64,000 nt of DNA from Rhodospirillum centenum SW. GTDB taxonomy: Bacteria; Pseudomonadota; Alphaproteobacteria; Azospirillales; Azospirillaceae. The position numbers and the translations under genes are program-made. Numbering within the stretch: position 1 is the first letter of the stretch; every line of letters begins with the position of its first letter. The stretch covers positions 2,767,001-2,831,000 of the forward strand of contig NC_011420.2 in assembly GCF_000016185.1 (NCBI RefSeq), written 5' to 3'. Shown piece by piece: positions 1 to 7,865 of the stretch. The notes under the pieces were generated by a model. It saw only the letters and a list, made by a program, of their open reading frames with translations. It did not search any database and was not told the DNA's origin.

Positions 1-454
1 CGATGTTCAGCGTGCCGCCGCCGCCCAGGTCCACCGCCTGCATCAGGCGGCATTCGAAGCTGGCCGGGCTTTCCGCGATCAGGGGCGGCCGCACGCACGC
101 GGCGGGGACCGGGGTCAGCCCGGCCCGGCGCAGCTCGTCCTCCCCCGGCGGGAAGGGGATGGCACAGACGTTCATCGCCCCGGCCATCGCTTCGGAGACC
201 AGATTGACGACGAACTCCCCCGTCTCCCGGATGTTGGCGCCGGTATCCTTGGGCCGGCCGTCGGCATGGCGTTCCGTGCCGATGACCAGGACCGGCGGGT
301 CGCCGCCCATGACATTGAAGAAGCTGAAGGGGGCCGCGTTGACCCGGCCGGCCGCGTCCACCGTGGTGGTGAGCGCGATGGGCCGGGGCACGACGGCGCT
401 GACCACCAGCCTGTAGCGGTCGCGCGGCGACAGGGTGTCGAGGTCGATCCGCAT
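1..454 (-). CDS. Flavin reductase-like (FMN-binding split barrel) protein, partial
   Basis: The first about 151 residues are visible; the C-terminus lies beyond the window edge. The N-terminus (MRIDLDTLSPRDRYRLV, then VVPRPIALTTT and APFSFFNVMGGDPP) matches the flavin-reductase-like domain family, which binds FMN in a split beta-barrel and often serves as the reductase part of two-component oxygenases. The ATG at 452-454 is the only good start. The enoyl-CoA hydratase lies upstream on the same strand, 37 bp away, so the two may be co-transcribed. The substrate cannot be told from sequence. Confidence 0.8.
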   Translation of the reverse strand, partial: MRIDLDTLSPRDRYRLVVSAVVPRPIALTTTVDAAGRVNAAPFSFFNVMGGDPPVLVIGTERHADGRPKDTGANIRETGEFVVNLVSEAMAGAMNVCAIPFPPGEDELRRAGLTPVPAACVRPPLIAESPASFECRLMQAVDLGGGGTLNI

Positions 455-491
455 GGCAGGTCCCGGAGGGAGGGGGGAAGGGGGCGCCCCG

Positions 492-1322
492 TCAGCGGCC
501 CTTGAAGGCAGGCCTGCGCTTCTCCAGGAAGGCGGCCATGCCCTCGCGGAAGTCGGCGGTGGCGACCAGCGTCAGCAGTTGCAGATAGACATGGTGGACA
601 TGGTCCGGGAAGGTCTGGTTCTGGCCCATCCGCATCATGCGCTTGGACGCCTGCACGGCAAGCGGCGCGTTGTCCGCGATCTCCCGCGCCAGCGCCGCGA
701 CGGCGGCGGGCAGGTCGGCATCCGGGACGACGCGGCCGACCAGCCCCAGCGCCTTCGCCTCCTCCGCCGGCAGGACGCGGCCGGTGAAGATCAGCTCGGC
801 CGCCGTCTCCCAGCCGACCATGCGCGGCAGCAGCCAGGTGGAGCCGGACTCCGGCAGCACGCCGCGCCGGCAGAAGGCGGCGGACAGCTTGGCCGAGGCC
901 GCCATCACCCGCAGGTCGCAGCCCAGCGCCAGATCCATGCCGTAGCCCGCCGCCGCCCCGTTCACGGCGCAGATCGTCGGCTTGTCCATGGCGTGCAGCA
1001 CCGTCGGCGGGCTGCGCGTGAGGTCGATGCTGGTGGGGGTGGCGGACGGGGCGACGGGACCGTCGCCCGCCTCGAACTGGAGCCCGGTGCGCAGGTCCAG
1101 CCCGGCGCAGAAGGCCCGGCCGCTGCCGGTCAGCACCACCACCCGCACCGCCGGGTCGCGGTCGGCCCGCAGCAGCAGCTCGGCCAGCCGGTCCAGCATG
1201 GGGCCGGAGATGGTGTTCATCCGGTCCGGCCGGTTCAGGGTGATGGTGGCGATGCCGTCCGCCTGGGCGTACAGCACCTCCTCCCCCGCGGCGGTATCCG
1301 CCCGCTCGGCCTCTGTCTTCAT
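492..1322 (-). CDS. Enoyl-CoA hydratase/isomerase family protein
   Basis: 276 residues, the usual crotonase length. Visible marks are the substrate-binding segment GSGRAFCAGLDLR and the oxyanion-hole region AVNGAAAGYGMDLALGCD, followed by the conserved FCRRGVLPESGSTWLLPR stretch in which the glutamate aligns with a catalytic position of the family. The C-terminus ends FLEKRRPAFKGR, typical of the family. I chose the ATG at 1320-1322 (MKTEAERADT) because residues further upstream are low-complexity and unlike the family. Crotonases hydrate trans-2-enoyl-CoA in fatty-acid or aromatic-acid degradation; the substrate here is unknown. Confidence 0.9.
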   Translation of the reverse strand: MKTEAERADTAAGEEVLYAQADGIATITLNRPDRMNTISGPMLDRLAELLLRADRDPAVRVVVLTGSGRAFCAGLDLRTGLQFEAGDGPVAPSATPTSIDLTRSPPTVLHAMDKPTICAVNGAAAGYGMDLALGCDLRVMAASAKLSAAFCRRGVLPESGSTWLLPRMVGWETAAELIFTGRVLPAEEAKALGLVGRVVPDADLPAAVAALAREIADNAPLAVQASKRMMRMGQNQTFPDHVHHVYLQLLTLVATADFREGMAAFLEKRRPAFKGR

Positions 1323-1454
1323 GGCTCGTCCTCCCGTCGCCTGTTGCCGTCGCCCGTCGCCGTAGCGCGATGCGGCGGCAGTGTCGCCAGGGCCGGGGCC
1401 GCGGGGCAAGGCGCACCACGGCCCTGCCCGCGGGCCGGTCAGCCGGCCGGCCAG

Positions 1455-2012
1455 TTACCCGGTCCGGGCGCCGCCCCGGGTCTCCGCCACGAGGCGGATG
1501 AGGGCGCGGGCGTCCGGCGGCGGCTGCCGCTCCACCCGCCGGTAGGCGCTGCCATCGACGGCGCGCATCATCATGCCGTAGTCGATCAGCTCCCGCCGCA
1601 GCAGCGCGTGGTCGCCGAAATCGTGGTTCGCCGCCAGCAGGGCGTTGACCTCCCGCTCCGCGAAGGTGCGGCGGGCCGGGATGCGCGACCACAGCACCCA
1701 GAGGCAGGGCTCCTGGTGGCTGAACTTCGACGGCCAGCGGGCGAGCCGGCCCTGCGGCCCGAAATAGCGCAGGAGCTGCGCCAGCCGGACCTGGTCCACC
1801 GTCGGCTCCGGCACCGGCGGGCGGGCCAGCCGGTCGCGCGCCGCGATCTGGGCGCGGTAGTGCTGGAAGTTGCGGTAGCCGGCGGAGCGCGCCAGCATGT
1901 TCAGCATCTCGCAATGGCCGGGCGGGCGTTCTGCCGCGCCGAGCTGGGCCCGCAGCGACTTCGCCACGGCGGAGATGTCATCGGCAAGGAAGGGTATGTC
2001 GAGCTTGGTCAT
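1455..2012 (-). CDS. DUF2087 domain protein
   Basis: 185 residues starting MTKLDIPFLADDISAVAKSL. The central part (LLRYFGPQGRLARWPSK, then FAEREVNALLAANHDFGDHALLRRELIDYGMM within about residues 80-150) is the DUF2087 pattern, often found alone or attached to HTH domains. The N-terminal part (GHCEMLNMLARSAGYRNFQHYRAQ) looks like a short helical or glyoxalase-associated segment. The start is the ATG at 2010-2012. It follows motA on the same strand with a gap of about 230 bp. The biochemical role is unknown. Confidence 0.75.
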   Translation of the reverse strand: MTKLDIPFLADDISAVAKSLRAQLGAAERPPGHCEMLNMLARSAGYRNFQHYRAQIAARDRLARPPVPEPTVDQVRLAQLLRYFGPQGRLARWPSKFSHQEPCLWVLWSRIPARRTFAEREVNALLAANHDFGDHALLRRELIDYGMMMRAVDGSAYRRVERQPPPDARALIRLVAETRGGARTG

Positions 2013-2244
2013 GGCGTATCCCCGGACGTGCCGGTCCTGCGGCGGGACTGCCCACCGTCGGGACCTGTCGGGGTCGCCCTTGCGACGCGGCACGGGAAGG
2101 ATGGCCGTGGAAGCGCGTGTCCGTCGAAGCGGATGATGGCAGGTTCAGCATTCCCTTTCGGGATGGCGACGCCTGGGTGAACTGCCGACCGGGACGGAGC
2201 ATAGCCCGGCGGGCGGCCGGGCTCAACCCGCCCGACAGGCCGCC

Positions 2245-3105
2245 TCAACTGATCGCCGAGAGCGCCTCTTCCAGCTCGTTGAAGTCGGGCATGTAGTCGC
2301 TGGGCACCTTCTTGCGCGCCGCTTCGATCGAGACCTGCGGCGCGTAGCCGGCGAGGTGCGCGGTGATGGCCGCCTGGATGACCATGTAGAACTGCATCTC
2401 CTCCTCCGTGATGGCCTTCAGCCGCGAGGCGATGGGCGCCACGATGCAGTAGGAGAGGAAGATGCCCATGAAGGTGCCGACCAGGGCGCCGCCGATCAGC
2501 TTGCCCAGCACCTCCGGCGGTTCGTTGATCGATGCCATGGTCTTGATGACGCCCAGCACCGCCGCGACGATGCCGAGCGCCGGCATGGCGTCCGCCATGG
2601 TCTGGAGGGCGTGGGAGGAGTGCAGATCCTCGTGCTTCGCCTTCTCGATCTCCTGCTCCATCAGCGACTCCATCTCGTGCGGATTGTCCACACCGATGGA
2701 GAACATGCGCAGGTAATCGGCAATGAACTTGATCGTGAAGGGGTCCTTCATGATGCTGGGATAAGCATTGAAGATATTGCTCTCCATCGGCTTTTCAATG
2801 TGCTGCTCGATGGCGAGGACGCCCTTGGTCTTCATCGTCTTGAGAATCTGGTACAGGAGCGACAGAAGCTCCATGTATTCTTTCTTATGGAAACGCGCGC
2901 CGCCGAAGATGCGCTTGATGTCCGCCATCGACTTCTTGATGACGTGCGAGCTGTTGGCGATCAGGAAGGAGGCCACGGCGGAACCGCCGATGATCATCAC
3001 TTCCTTCGGCAGGGCCTCCACGATGATGCCGATCTTGCCGCCGAAGATGATGTATCCGCCGAAAACGCAGAAGAAGACGCCGAACAGGCCGATGGCGGGA
3101 AACAT
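2245..3105 (-). CDS. motA: Flagellar motor stator protein MotA
   Basis: 286 residues, the length of proton-driven MotA. The N-terminus MFPAIGLFGVFFCVFGGYII is the first membrane helix. TM2 follows at about residues 35-50, then a charged cytoplasmic loop (residues 65-165), then TM3 (MADAMPALGIVAAVLGVI) and TM4 (GGALVGTFMGIFLSYCIV). The prolines and charged loop residues needed for torque generation are present. MotA pairs with MotB to form the inner-membrane ion channel of the stator. No motB is found next to it in this window, which is unusual because motAB is commonly an operon. Base use matches the flanks except for a slightly A/T-richer centre. Confidence 0.95.
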   Translation of the reverse strand: MFPAIGLFGVFFCVFGGYIIFGGKIGIIVEALPKEVMIIGGSAVASFLIANSSHVIKKSMADIKRIFGGARFHKKEYMELLSLLYQILKTMKTKGVLAIEQHIEKPMESNIFNAYPSIMKDPFTIKFIADYLRMFSIGVDNPHEMESLMEQEIEKAKHEDLHSSHALQTMADAMPALGIVAAVLGVIKTMASINEPPEVLGKLIGGALVGTFMGIFLSYCIVAPIASRLKAITEEEMQFYMVIQAAITAHLAGYAPQVSIEAARKKVPSDYMPDFNELEEALSAIS

Positions 3106-3369
3106 GGACTACCCCGGGTGGCTGCATCACTCCCGGTCTAAAGGTCGATGGTAAAGGAAGGGTTTGTCAAATCCCATCTATCGGGATGGGGCCGGGATGT
3201 GGCCGGGCTGCGGCCATACGAATCCGGTTCCCGCTCCCGGCGCCCGCCGGGCCGCACCCGCGCAGCGGACAGGCCGGCCCCGGCCCGGCGTCCCCTGCGG
3301 CACCCCTGCGCTACACTGCCCCGACCGCCGCCAGAGCGGGACAACGATAATCGGTCAGGGAGGAAACGG
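3106..3369. promoter_or_regulatory. Divergent intergenic region between motA and acyl-CoA ligase
   Basis: 264 bp that must carry both divergent promoters. I see no confident -35/-10 pair. The ligase start is preceded by GGTCAGGGAGGAAACGG, a clear ribosome-binding site that fixes the ATG at 3370. There is no TTAA-N7-TTAA box and no flagellar sigma-factor motif that I can defend. Confidence 0.4.
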
Positions 3370-4899
3370 ATGCAGGCCGGACTGGTCAGCGGCGACCGTG
3401 CGCTGTCGCTGCAGGAGCTTCGGCTGCGCGCCTTGCGCGCGGCCCGCGGGTTCGATGCGCTGGGGGTGGGGCGTGGCGACGCGGTGGCGCTGATGCTGCG
3501 CAACGACTTCCCGCTGCTGGAGGCGTCGCTGGCGGCGGGCGACCTGGGCGCCTATGCCACGCCCGTCAACTTCCACTACCGGGCCGACGAGACCGCCTAC
3601 ATCCTGAAGGACTGCGGTGCGAAGGCGCTGGTCATCCATGCCGACCTGATCCCCCGGATCGGTGCCGCCCTGCCGGCCGACATCCCCGTGCTGGTGGTGC
3701 CCGCCCCGCCGGAGGTCCGGGCGGCGCACGGCGTGCCGCCGGAACAGGCGGCCGTACCGCCGGGCATGACGGGGTGGGAGGACTTCCTGGCCGCGCACGC
3801 CCCCTGGGACCGGCCGCCGCAACTGCCGCCGGCCAGCCTGATCTACACCAGCGGCACCACCGGCCGGCCCAAGGGCGTGCGCCGGCTGCCGCCGACGCCG
3901 GAGCAGTACGCGCTGGTCAACCGCATGCGGGTGCTGGTGTTCGGCATCGACGGCCCGGTGCGCAGCGTGATGGCGGCCCCGCTCTACCACACGGCGCCGA
4001 ACGCCTACGGCCTGTCGGTGCTGCGCGAGGGCGGGCTGCTGGTGCTGCAACCCCGCTTCGACCCCGAGGATCTGCTGCGGCTGATCGAGCGGCACCGGAT
4101 CACGCATCTTTATCTGGTGCCGACCATGTTCGTGCGGCTGCTGAAACTGCCCGAGGCGGTGCGGCGGCGTTACGACGTCAGCTCGCTGCGCTTCGTGCTG
4201 CATGCCGCCGCCCCCTGCCCGCCCGACGTGAAGCGGGCGATGATCGCGTGGTGGGGGCCGGTCATCAACGAGTTCTACGCCTCGACCGAGGCGGCGACGG
4301 TCACCTTCGTCACGTCGGAGGAGTGGCTGCGCCACCCCGGCACCGTGGGCCGGCCGCCGCCCGACGTGGAGGTCCGCATCCTGGACGACCGGAAGCAGCC
4401 GGTGCCGCCCGGCACACCGGGGGAGGTCTACAGCCGGCACCGGCACATGCCCGACTTCACCTATCACGGGCAGGAGGAGCGCCGCCGCGAGGTGGAGCAT
4501 GACGGGCTGATCACCTCGGGCGATGTCGGGTACGTCGATGCCGACGGCTATCTCTATCTCTGCGACCGCAAGCGCGACATGGTGATCTCCGGCGGGGTGA
4601 ACCTCTATCCGGCGGAGGTCGAGCATGCCCTGATCACCATGCCCGGCGTGCAGGACTGCGCCTGCTTCGGCATCCCCGACGACGATCTGGGCGAGGCGAT
4701 GATGGCCGTGGTGCAGGCCGAAGACGGCGTGGACCTGACGGCGGAGGCGATCCGGGCCTGGCTGCGCGCGCGGCTGGCCGGGCTGAAGGTGCCGAAGCGG
4801 ATCGAGCTGCGCGACAGCCTGCCCCGGGAGGACAGCGGCAAGATCTTCAAGCGCAAGCTGCGCGAACCCTACTGGCGCGACGCCGGCCGGGCGATCTGA
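3370..4899 (+). CDS. AMP-dependent acyl-CoA synthetase/ligase
   Basis: 509 residues of the ANL superfamily. It activates a carboxylic acid to acyl-AMP and then to acyl-CoA. The P-loop [16 protein letters not shown], the A5-type motif [14 protein letters not shown], the A7-A8 hinge [20 protein letters not shown], then [15 protein letters not shown], and the A10 lysine in SGKIFKRKL are all intact. The ATG at 3370 follows a strong GGGAGGAAA ribosome-binding site; a longer in-frame extension upstream is proline/arginine-rich and non-homologous. The substrate class (long-chain, bile-acid-like or aromatic acid) cannot be resolved. A hairpin downstream fits a monocistronic unit. Confidence 0.92.
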   Translation: MQAGLVSGDRALSLQELRLRALRAARGFDALGVGRGDAVALMLRNDFPLLEASLAAGDLGAYATPVNFHYRADETAYILKDCGAKALVIHADLIPRIGAALPADIPVLVVPAPPEVRAAHGVPPEQAAVPPGMTGWEDFLAAHAPWDRPPQLPPASLIYTSGTTGRPKGVRRLPPTPEQYALVNRMRVLVFGIDGPVRSVMAAPLYHTAPNAYGLSVLREGGLLVLQPRFDPEDLLRLIERHRITHLYLVPTMFVRLLKLPEAVRRRYDVSSLRFVLHAAAPCPPDVKRAMIAWWGPVINEFYASTEAATVTFVTSEEWLRHPGTVGRPPPDVEVRILDDRKQPVPPGTPGEVYSRHRHMPDFTYHGQEERRREVEHDGLITSGDVGYVDADGYLYLCDRKRDMVISGGVNLYPAEVEHALITMPGVQDCACFGIPDDDLGEAMMAVVQAEDGVDLTAEAIRAWLRARLAGLKVPKRIELRDSLPREDSGKIFKRKLREPYWRDAGRAI

Positions 4900-4918
4900 G
4901 TCCCGCTTCTGCCGGGCA

Positions 4919-4947
4919 GGCAGGCGGGCACGCACACCCCGCCTGCC
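4919..4947 (+). terminator. Stem-loop after the acyl-CoA ligase
   Basis: Perfect 10-bp stem, GGCAGGCGGG paired with CCCGCCTGCC, 9-nt loop, 19 bp after the ligase stop codon. There is no T-tract, as is common in very high-GC genomes, so it may be a weak terminator or an mRNA-stabilising hairpin. Confidence 0.5.
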
Positions 4948-5017
4948 CTGTGCGCGCAGGGGGCAGGCGCGGTGCGTCGCCGCAGCCCGTACTGGTCCCT
5001 TTCCAACGACCTGGGGG

Positions 5018-5034
5018 TTAATCGTTCATCAACC
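5018..5034. promoter_or_regulatory. CtrA-box-like site upstream of the chemoreceptor
   Basis: TTAATCGTTCATCAACC: TTAA, seven bases, then TCAACC, one mismatch from the alphaproteobacterial CtrA consensus TTAA-N7-TTAACC. On the other strand it reads TTGA-N7-TTAACC, the same form as the site at 40614-40630. It ends about 60 bp before the start codon, a plausible promoter position. CtrA is known to control motility genes in several Rhodospirillales. CtrA binding here is inferred. Confidence 0.45.
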
Positions 5035-5095
5035 TATACTATCGAGAGTCGTGCGAAACGGCAGTCCGCTGCCGTGCCGGGAAAGGAGCACAGCC

Positions 5096-6793
5096 ATGGT
5101 TCGCACGCTCAACAACCTCCCCCTGCTTGGAAAACTTGCCATCCCCATGATCGTCCTGGTTGCCGTGCTGGTCGCGGTCGGCTGGCAGGGATATGCCGGG
5201 GTGCAGCAGCTCAGCCGGGCGTCCAACGCCGCGATCGAGGGCGTGGCCAAGCGGCAGGCCCTGGCCCTGACCGTGGTCGCCCGCCTGAACGAAGCGACCG
5301 TGGCCGAAAAGAACGCCATCATCGAGTCGGAGACCGCCGCCAAGAAGGCGGCGCGGCAGAGTTTCGAGACCGCCTCCAAGTCCGCCCTGGACGCGGCCGA
5401 GGAGCTGGTGGCGCGCAGTTCCTCGGCGGAGCGCCGGGTCGGCAACGAGGCCCTGCGCGACGCGGTCGCCGCCTTCCGGGACGGCGCGACGCGGACCGTC
5501 GCACTGGCCATGGAGAACCGCGACGCCGAAGCGGCATCGCAGTCCGCCACCGTTGTCCGGATGCTGCGCCTGAAGGCCGAGGATCTGGCCGGCACGGTCG
5601 TGGGCCTGACCTCCGCCGACATGGACCGCACGGTGGCCGAGACGAAGGACCTGACGGCGAGCGTCGAGACCCGCCTCGTGCTGGTCTCCGCCATCGGCCT
5701 CGTCGGCGGGCTGGGGCTGCTGGCCTGGATCGTGCTGGCCTTCGTGGTCGGGCCGCTGGCGCGGATGGCCGGCGCCATGCAGACCATCGCCGGCGGCGTC
5801 CTGACCCTGGAAGTCGTGGGCACCGAGCGGCGCGACGAGGTCGGCACGCTGGCCCGCGCGCTCCAGGTCTTCAAGGACAACGGTCTCGCCATGCGGCGGA
5901 TGGAGGCGGAGGCCGCGGAGCAGAAGGCGGCCGCCGAACGGCAGCGGCGCGAGGCCCTGCTGCGCATGGCCGGCGAGTTCGAACGCAGCGTGAAGGGCGT
6001 GGTCGAGGCCGTCGCCTCCGCCGCCACGGAGATGGAGGCCGCCGCCCAGGCCATGGGCGCCACCGCCGAGGAGACGACGCGGCAGGCCACGGCCGTCGCC
6101 AGCGCCGCGGAACAGGCCAGCGTGAACGTCAACACCGTCGCCAGCGCCACGGAGGAACTGTCCACCTCCATCCACGAGATCGCCCGGCAGGTCGCCAGCT
6201 CCAGCCAGATCGCCGATCAGGCGGTGCGGGAAGCGAAGCTGACGGACGAGACGATGCACACCCTGGCCGACACGGCCCAGCGCATCGGCGCCGTGGTGGA
6301 ACTGATCAACACCATCGCGCAGCAGACCAACCTGCTGGCGCTGAACGCCACCATCGAGGCCGCCCGCGCCGGCGAGGCGGGCAAGGGCTTCGCGGTCGTG
6401 GCGAGCGAGGTCAAGGCGCTGGCCCTGCAGACCCAGAAGGCGACGGAGGAGATCGGATCGCAGGTCGATGGCATCCAGAGTTCGACCGATCAGGCGGTCA
6501 GGTCGATCCAGGCGATCTTCAAGACCATCGGCCGGATGAGCGAGATCTCCACCATCATCGCCAGCGCGGTGGAGCAGCAGCAGGCCGCGGCCCGCGACAT
6601 CGCCAGCAACGTGGCCCAGGCGGCGGCCGGCACCTCGGAAGTCTCCAGCAACATCTCCGGCGTTACCCACGCCGCCGAGGAGACGGGCTCCGCCGCCACC
6701 CAGGTGCAGGGCACGGCCGGCGGGCTGGCCCGCGAGTCCGAGACGCTGCGCCGGCAGGTCGAGGGCTTCCTCGGCACCGTGCGGGCGGCCTGA
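5096..6793 (+). CDS. Methyl-accepting chemotaxis protein
   Basis: 565 residues. An N-terminal membrane helix ([17 protein letters not shown]) is followed by a periplasmic helical-bundle sensor of about 170 residues, a second helix ([17 protein letters not shown]), a HAMP domain, and a cytoplasmic signalling coiled coil. The conserved hairpin tip reads [20 protein letters not shown], then [19 protein letters not shown]. It docks CheW/CheA and carries adaptation in chemotaxis. The ATG at 5096 follows GGGAAAGGAGCA; a 16-bp hairpin (CGGCAG / CTGCCG, 5059-5074) lies just before the ribosome-binding site. No C-terminal CheR pentapeptide is visible. The ligand is unknown. Confidence 0.95.
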   Translation: MVRTLNNLPLLGKLAIPMIVLVAVLVAVGWQGYAGVQQLSRASNAAIEGVAKRQALALTVVARLNEATVAEKNAIIESETAAKKAARQSFETASKSALDAAEELVARSSSAERRVGNEALRDAVAAFRDGATRTVALAMENRDAEAASQSATVVRMLRLKAEDLAGTVVGLTSADMDRTVAETKDLTASVETRLVLVSAIGLVGGLGLLAWIVLAFVVGPLARMAGAMQTIAGGVLTLEVVGTERRDEVGTLARALQVFKDNGLAMRRMEAEAAEQKAAAERQRREALLRMAGEFERSVKGVVEAVASAATEMEAAAQAMGATAEETTRQATAVASAAEQASVNVNTVASATEELSTSIHEIARQVASSSQIADQAVREAKLTDETMHTLADTAQRIGAVVELINTIAQQTNLLALNATIEAARAGEAGKGFAVVASEVKALALQTQKATEEIGSQVDGIQSSTDQAVRSIQAIFKTIGRMSEISTIIASAVEQQQAAARDIASNVAQAAAGTSEVSSNISGVTHAAEETGSAATQVQGTAGGLARESETLRRQVEGFLGTVRAA

Positions 6794-6805
6794 CCCCCTC
6801 CCGCG

Positions 6806-7528
6806 TCAGACGCCCGACCCTTCCGCCGCGCCCGTCCCCCAGGCGCGGCGGAAAGCGTTCGCGGCCTCATGGGCGCGGCGGGTCGGTTCCGGCAGGCGGT
6901 AGCGCCCGCCCAGCCGCAGGGTCCAGTCCACCGCCGCCTCCTCGTCGATCCGATGGCCGGTGCTGACATAGAGCGGCGCCACCCTGTCCTTGCTGCGCAG
7001 CACGGTGGCGATCGTCCGCCCCTGCCAGACCAGCGGCACCCGGCTGCCCCGGGTCCCGCCCAGCTCGCCCGCCGGCGCGCCGACCAGGATGCTCTTGGCG
7101 ACGCCGATCGCGGGGATGTCCAGCAGCACCCCCAGATGGGCGGCGATGCCCAGGCCCCGCGGGTGGCTGGTTCCGTGCCCGTCCACCAGCACCAGATCGG
7201 GCCGGCGCGAGAGCGCCCCGAACGCGGCCAGCAGCGCCGGCACCTCGCGGAAGCCCAGAAAGCCGGGCACGTAGGGGATCGGCGCCACCCGCATCGCCGT
7301 GCCCACCTCCAGCACCTCCCGCGTCGCGGCGTCCAGCAGGACGACGGCGGCGAAGACCCGGCCCGAGGGGTCGCGGCCGAACTGGCTGACATCCACCCCG
7401 GCGACGGTGCGGACCGGCCCGTCGGGGCCGTGCGGCACCACCCGCCCGGCCAGGTCGCGCTGCACCCGGGCGGCGGTGGCGAGGTCGGGCGGGGTGAGCC
7501 AGTCGGCTTGTATCTCGGGCAGGTCCAT
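6806..7528 (-). CDS. nfi: Endonuclease V
   Basis: 240 residues, standard length. It nicks DNA (or inosine-containing RNA) one base 3' of deaminated adenine. Family motifs are in order: VAGVDVSQF (metal-binding Asp), [15 protein letters not shown] (Tyr wedge and catalytic Glu), [16 protein letters not shown] (second Asp) and AIGVAKSIL. Residues are intact, so it should be active. It converges with the chemoreceptor gene, 12 bp apart. Upstream lie three 13-bp repeats that contain CGTTCAG read in the gene's own direction. Confidence 0.95.
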   Translation of the reverse strand: MDLPEIQADWLTPPDLATAARVQRDLAGRVVPHGPDGPVRTVAGVDVSQFGRDPSGRVFAAVVLLDAATREVLEVGTAMRVAPIPYVPGFLGFREVPALLAAFGALSRRPDLVLVDGHGTSHPRGLGIAAHLGVLLDIPAIGVAKSILVGAPAGELGGTRGSRVPLVWQGRTIATVLRSKDRVAPLYVSTGHRIDEEAAVDWTLRLGGRYRLPEPTRRAHEAANAFRRAWGTGAAEGSGV

Positions 7529-7531
7529 GAG

Positions 7532-7570
7532 GGCTGAACGGACGGGCTGAACGGATGGCCTGAACGGATG
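7532..7570 (-). repeat. Three tandem 13-bp repeats upstream of nfi
   Basis: On the plus strand the units are GGCTGAACGGACG, GGCTGAACGGATG and GCCTGAACGGATG, directly abutting and starting 4 bp from the nfi start codon. Each contains CTGAACG, the reverse complement of CGTTCAG, which is also the core of the three repeats before the divergent penicillin-binding protein gene. They may be an operator array or a short slippage repeat. Confidence 0.7.
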
Positions 7571-7780
7571 GCGGCCGGGGCCCGCCCACTCTGGCGCGGA
7601 AACCGCCGGGGGCGGAAGGGGGAGACACCGCCAGAGGGGGCATTCACCGCGCTTTCATGCAGGCGCCGTAGTCTCGCCGCTTTCGCCTGCCACCTGTGCC
7701 GGGCGGGGGGTTGCGGCAGCCGCGCCACAGTGTCGCCGGCATTTGCGGCCGAGGCTTCCGCCGGCACCGCCGCGACCCTA
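7571..7780. other. nfi / penicillin-binding protein divergent intergenic core
   Basis: No gene recognised. This is G/C-rich sequence between the two CGTTCAG arrays; both divergent promoters should lie here or overlap the arrays. I see no credible -10/-35 pair. Confidence 0.35.
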
Positions 7781-7810
7781 TCGTTCAGGGTCGTTCAGCA
7801 TCGTTCAGCC
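7781..7810 (+). repeat. Three tandem 10-bp repeats upstream of the PBP1A gene
   Basis: TCGTTCAGGG, TCGTTCAGCA and TCGTTCAGCC abut exactly, so the shared TCGTTCAG recurs every 10 bp, about one helical turn. That spacing would place copies on one DNA face. They point toward the PBP1A gene, mirroring the nfi-side repeats. Candidate operator. Confidence 0.7.
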
Positions 7811-7865
7811 CTGGCGCGACCCGGCGCCGCCCCGGACCCCGCCCGCACGGAACCCGACCCCGCCC

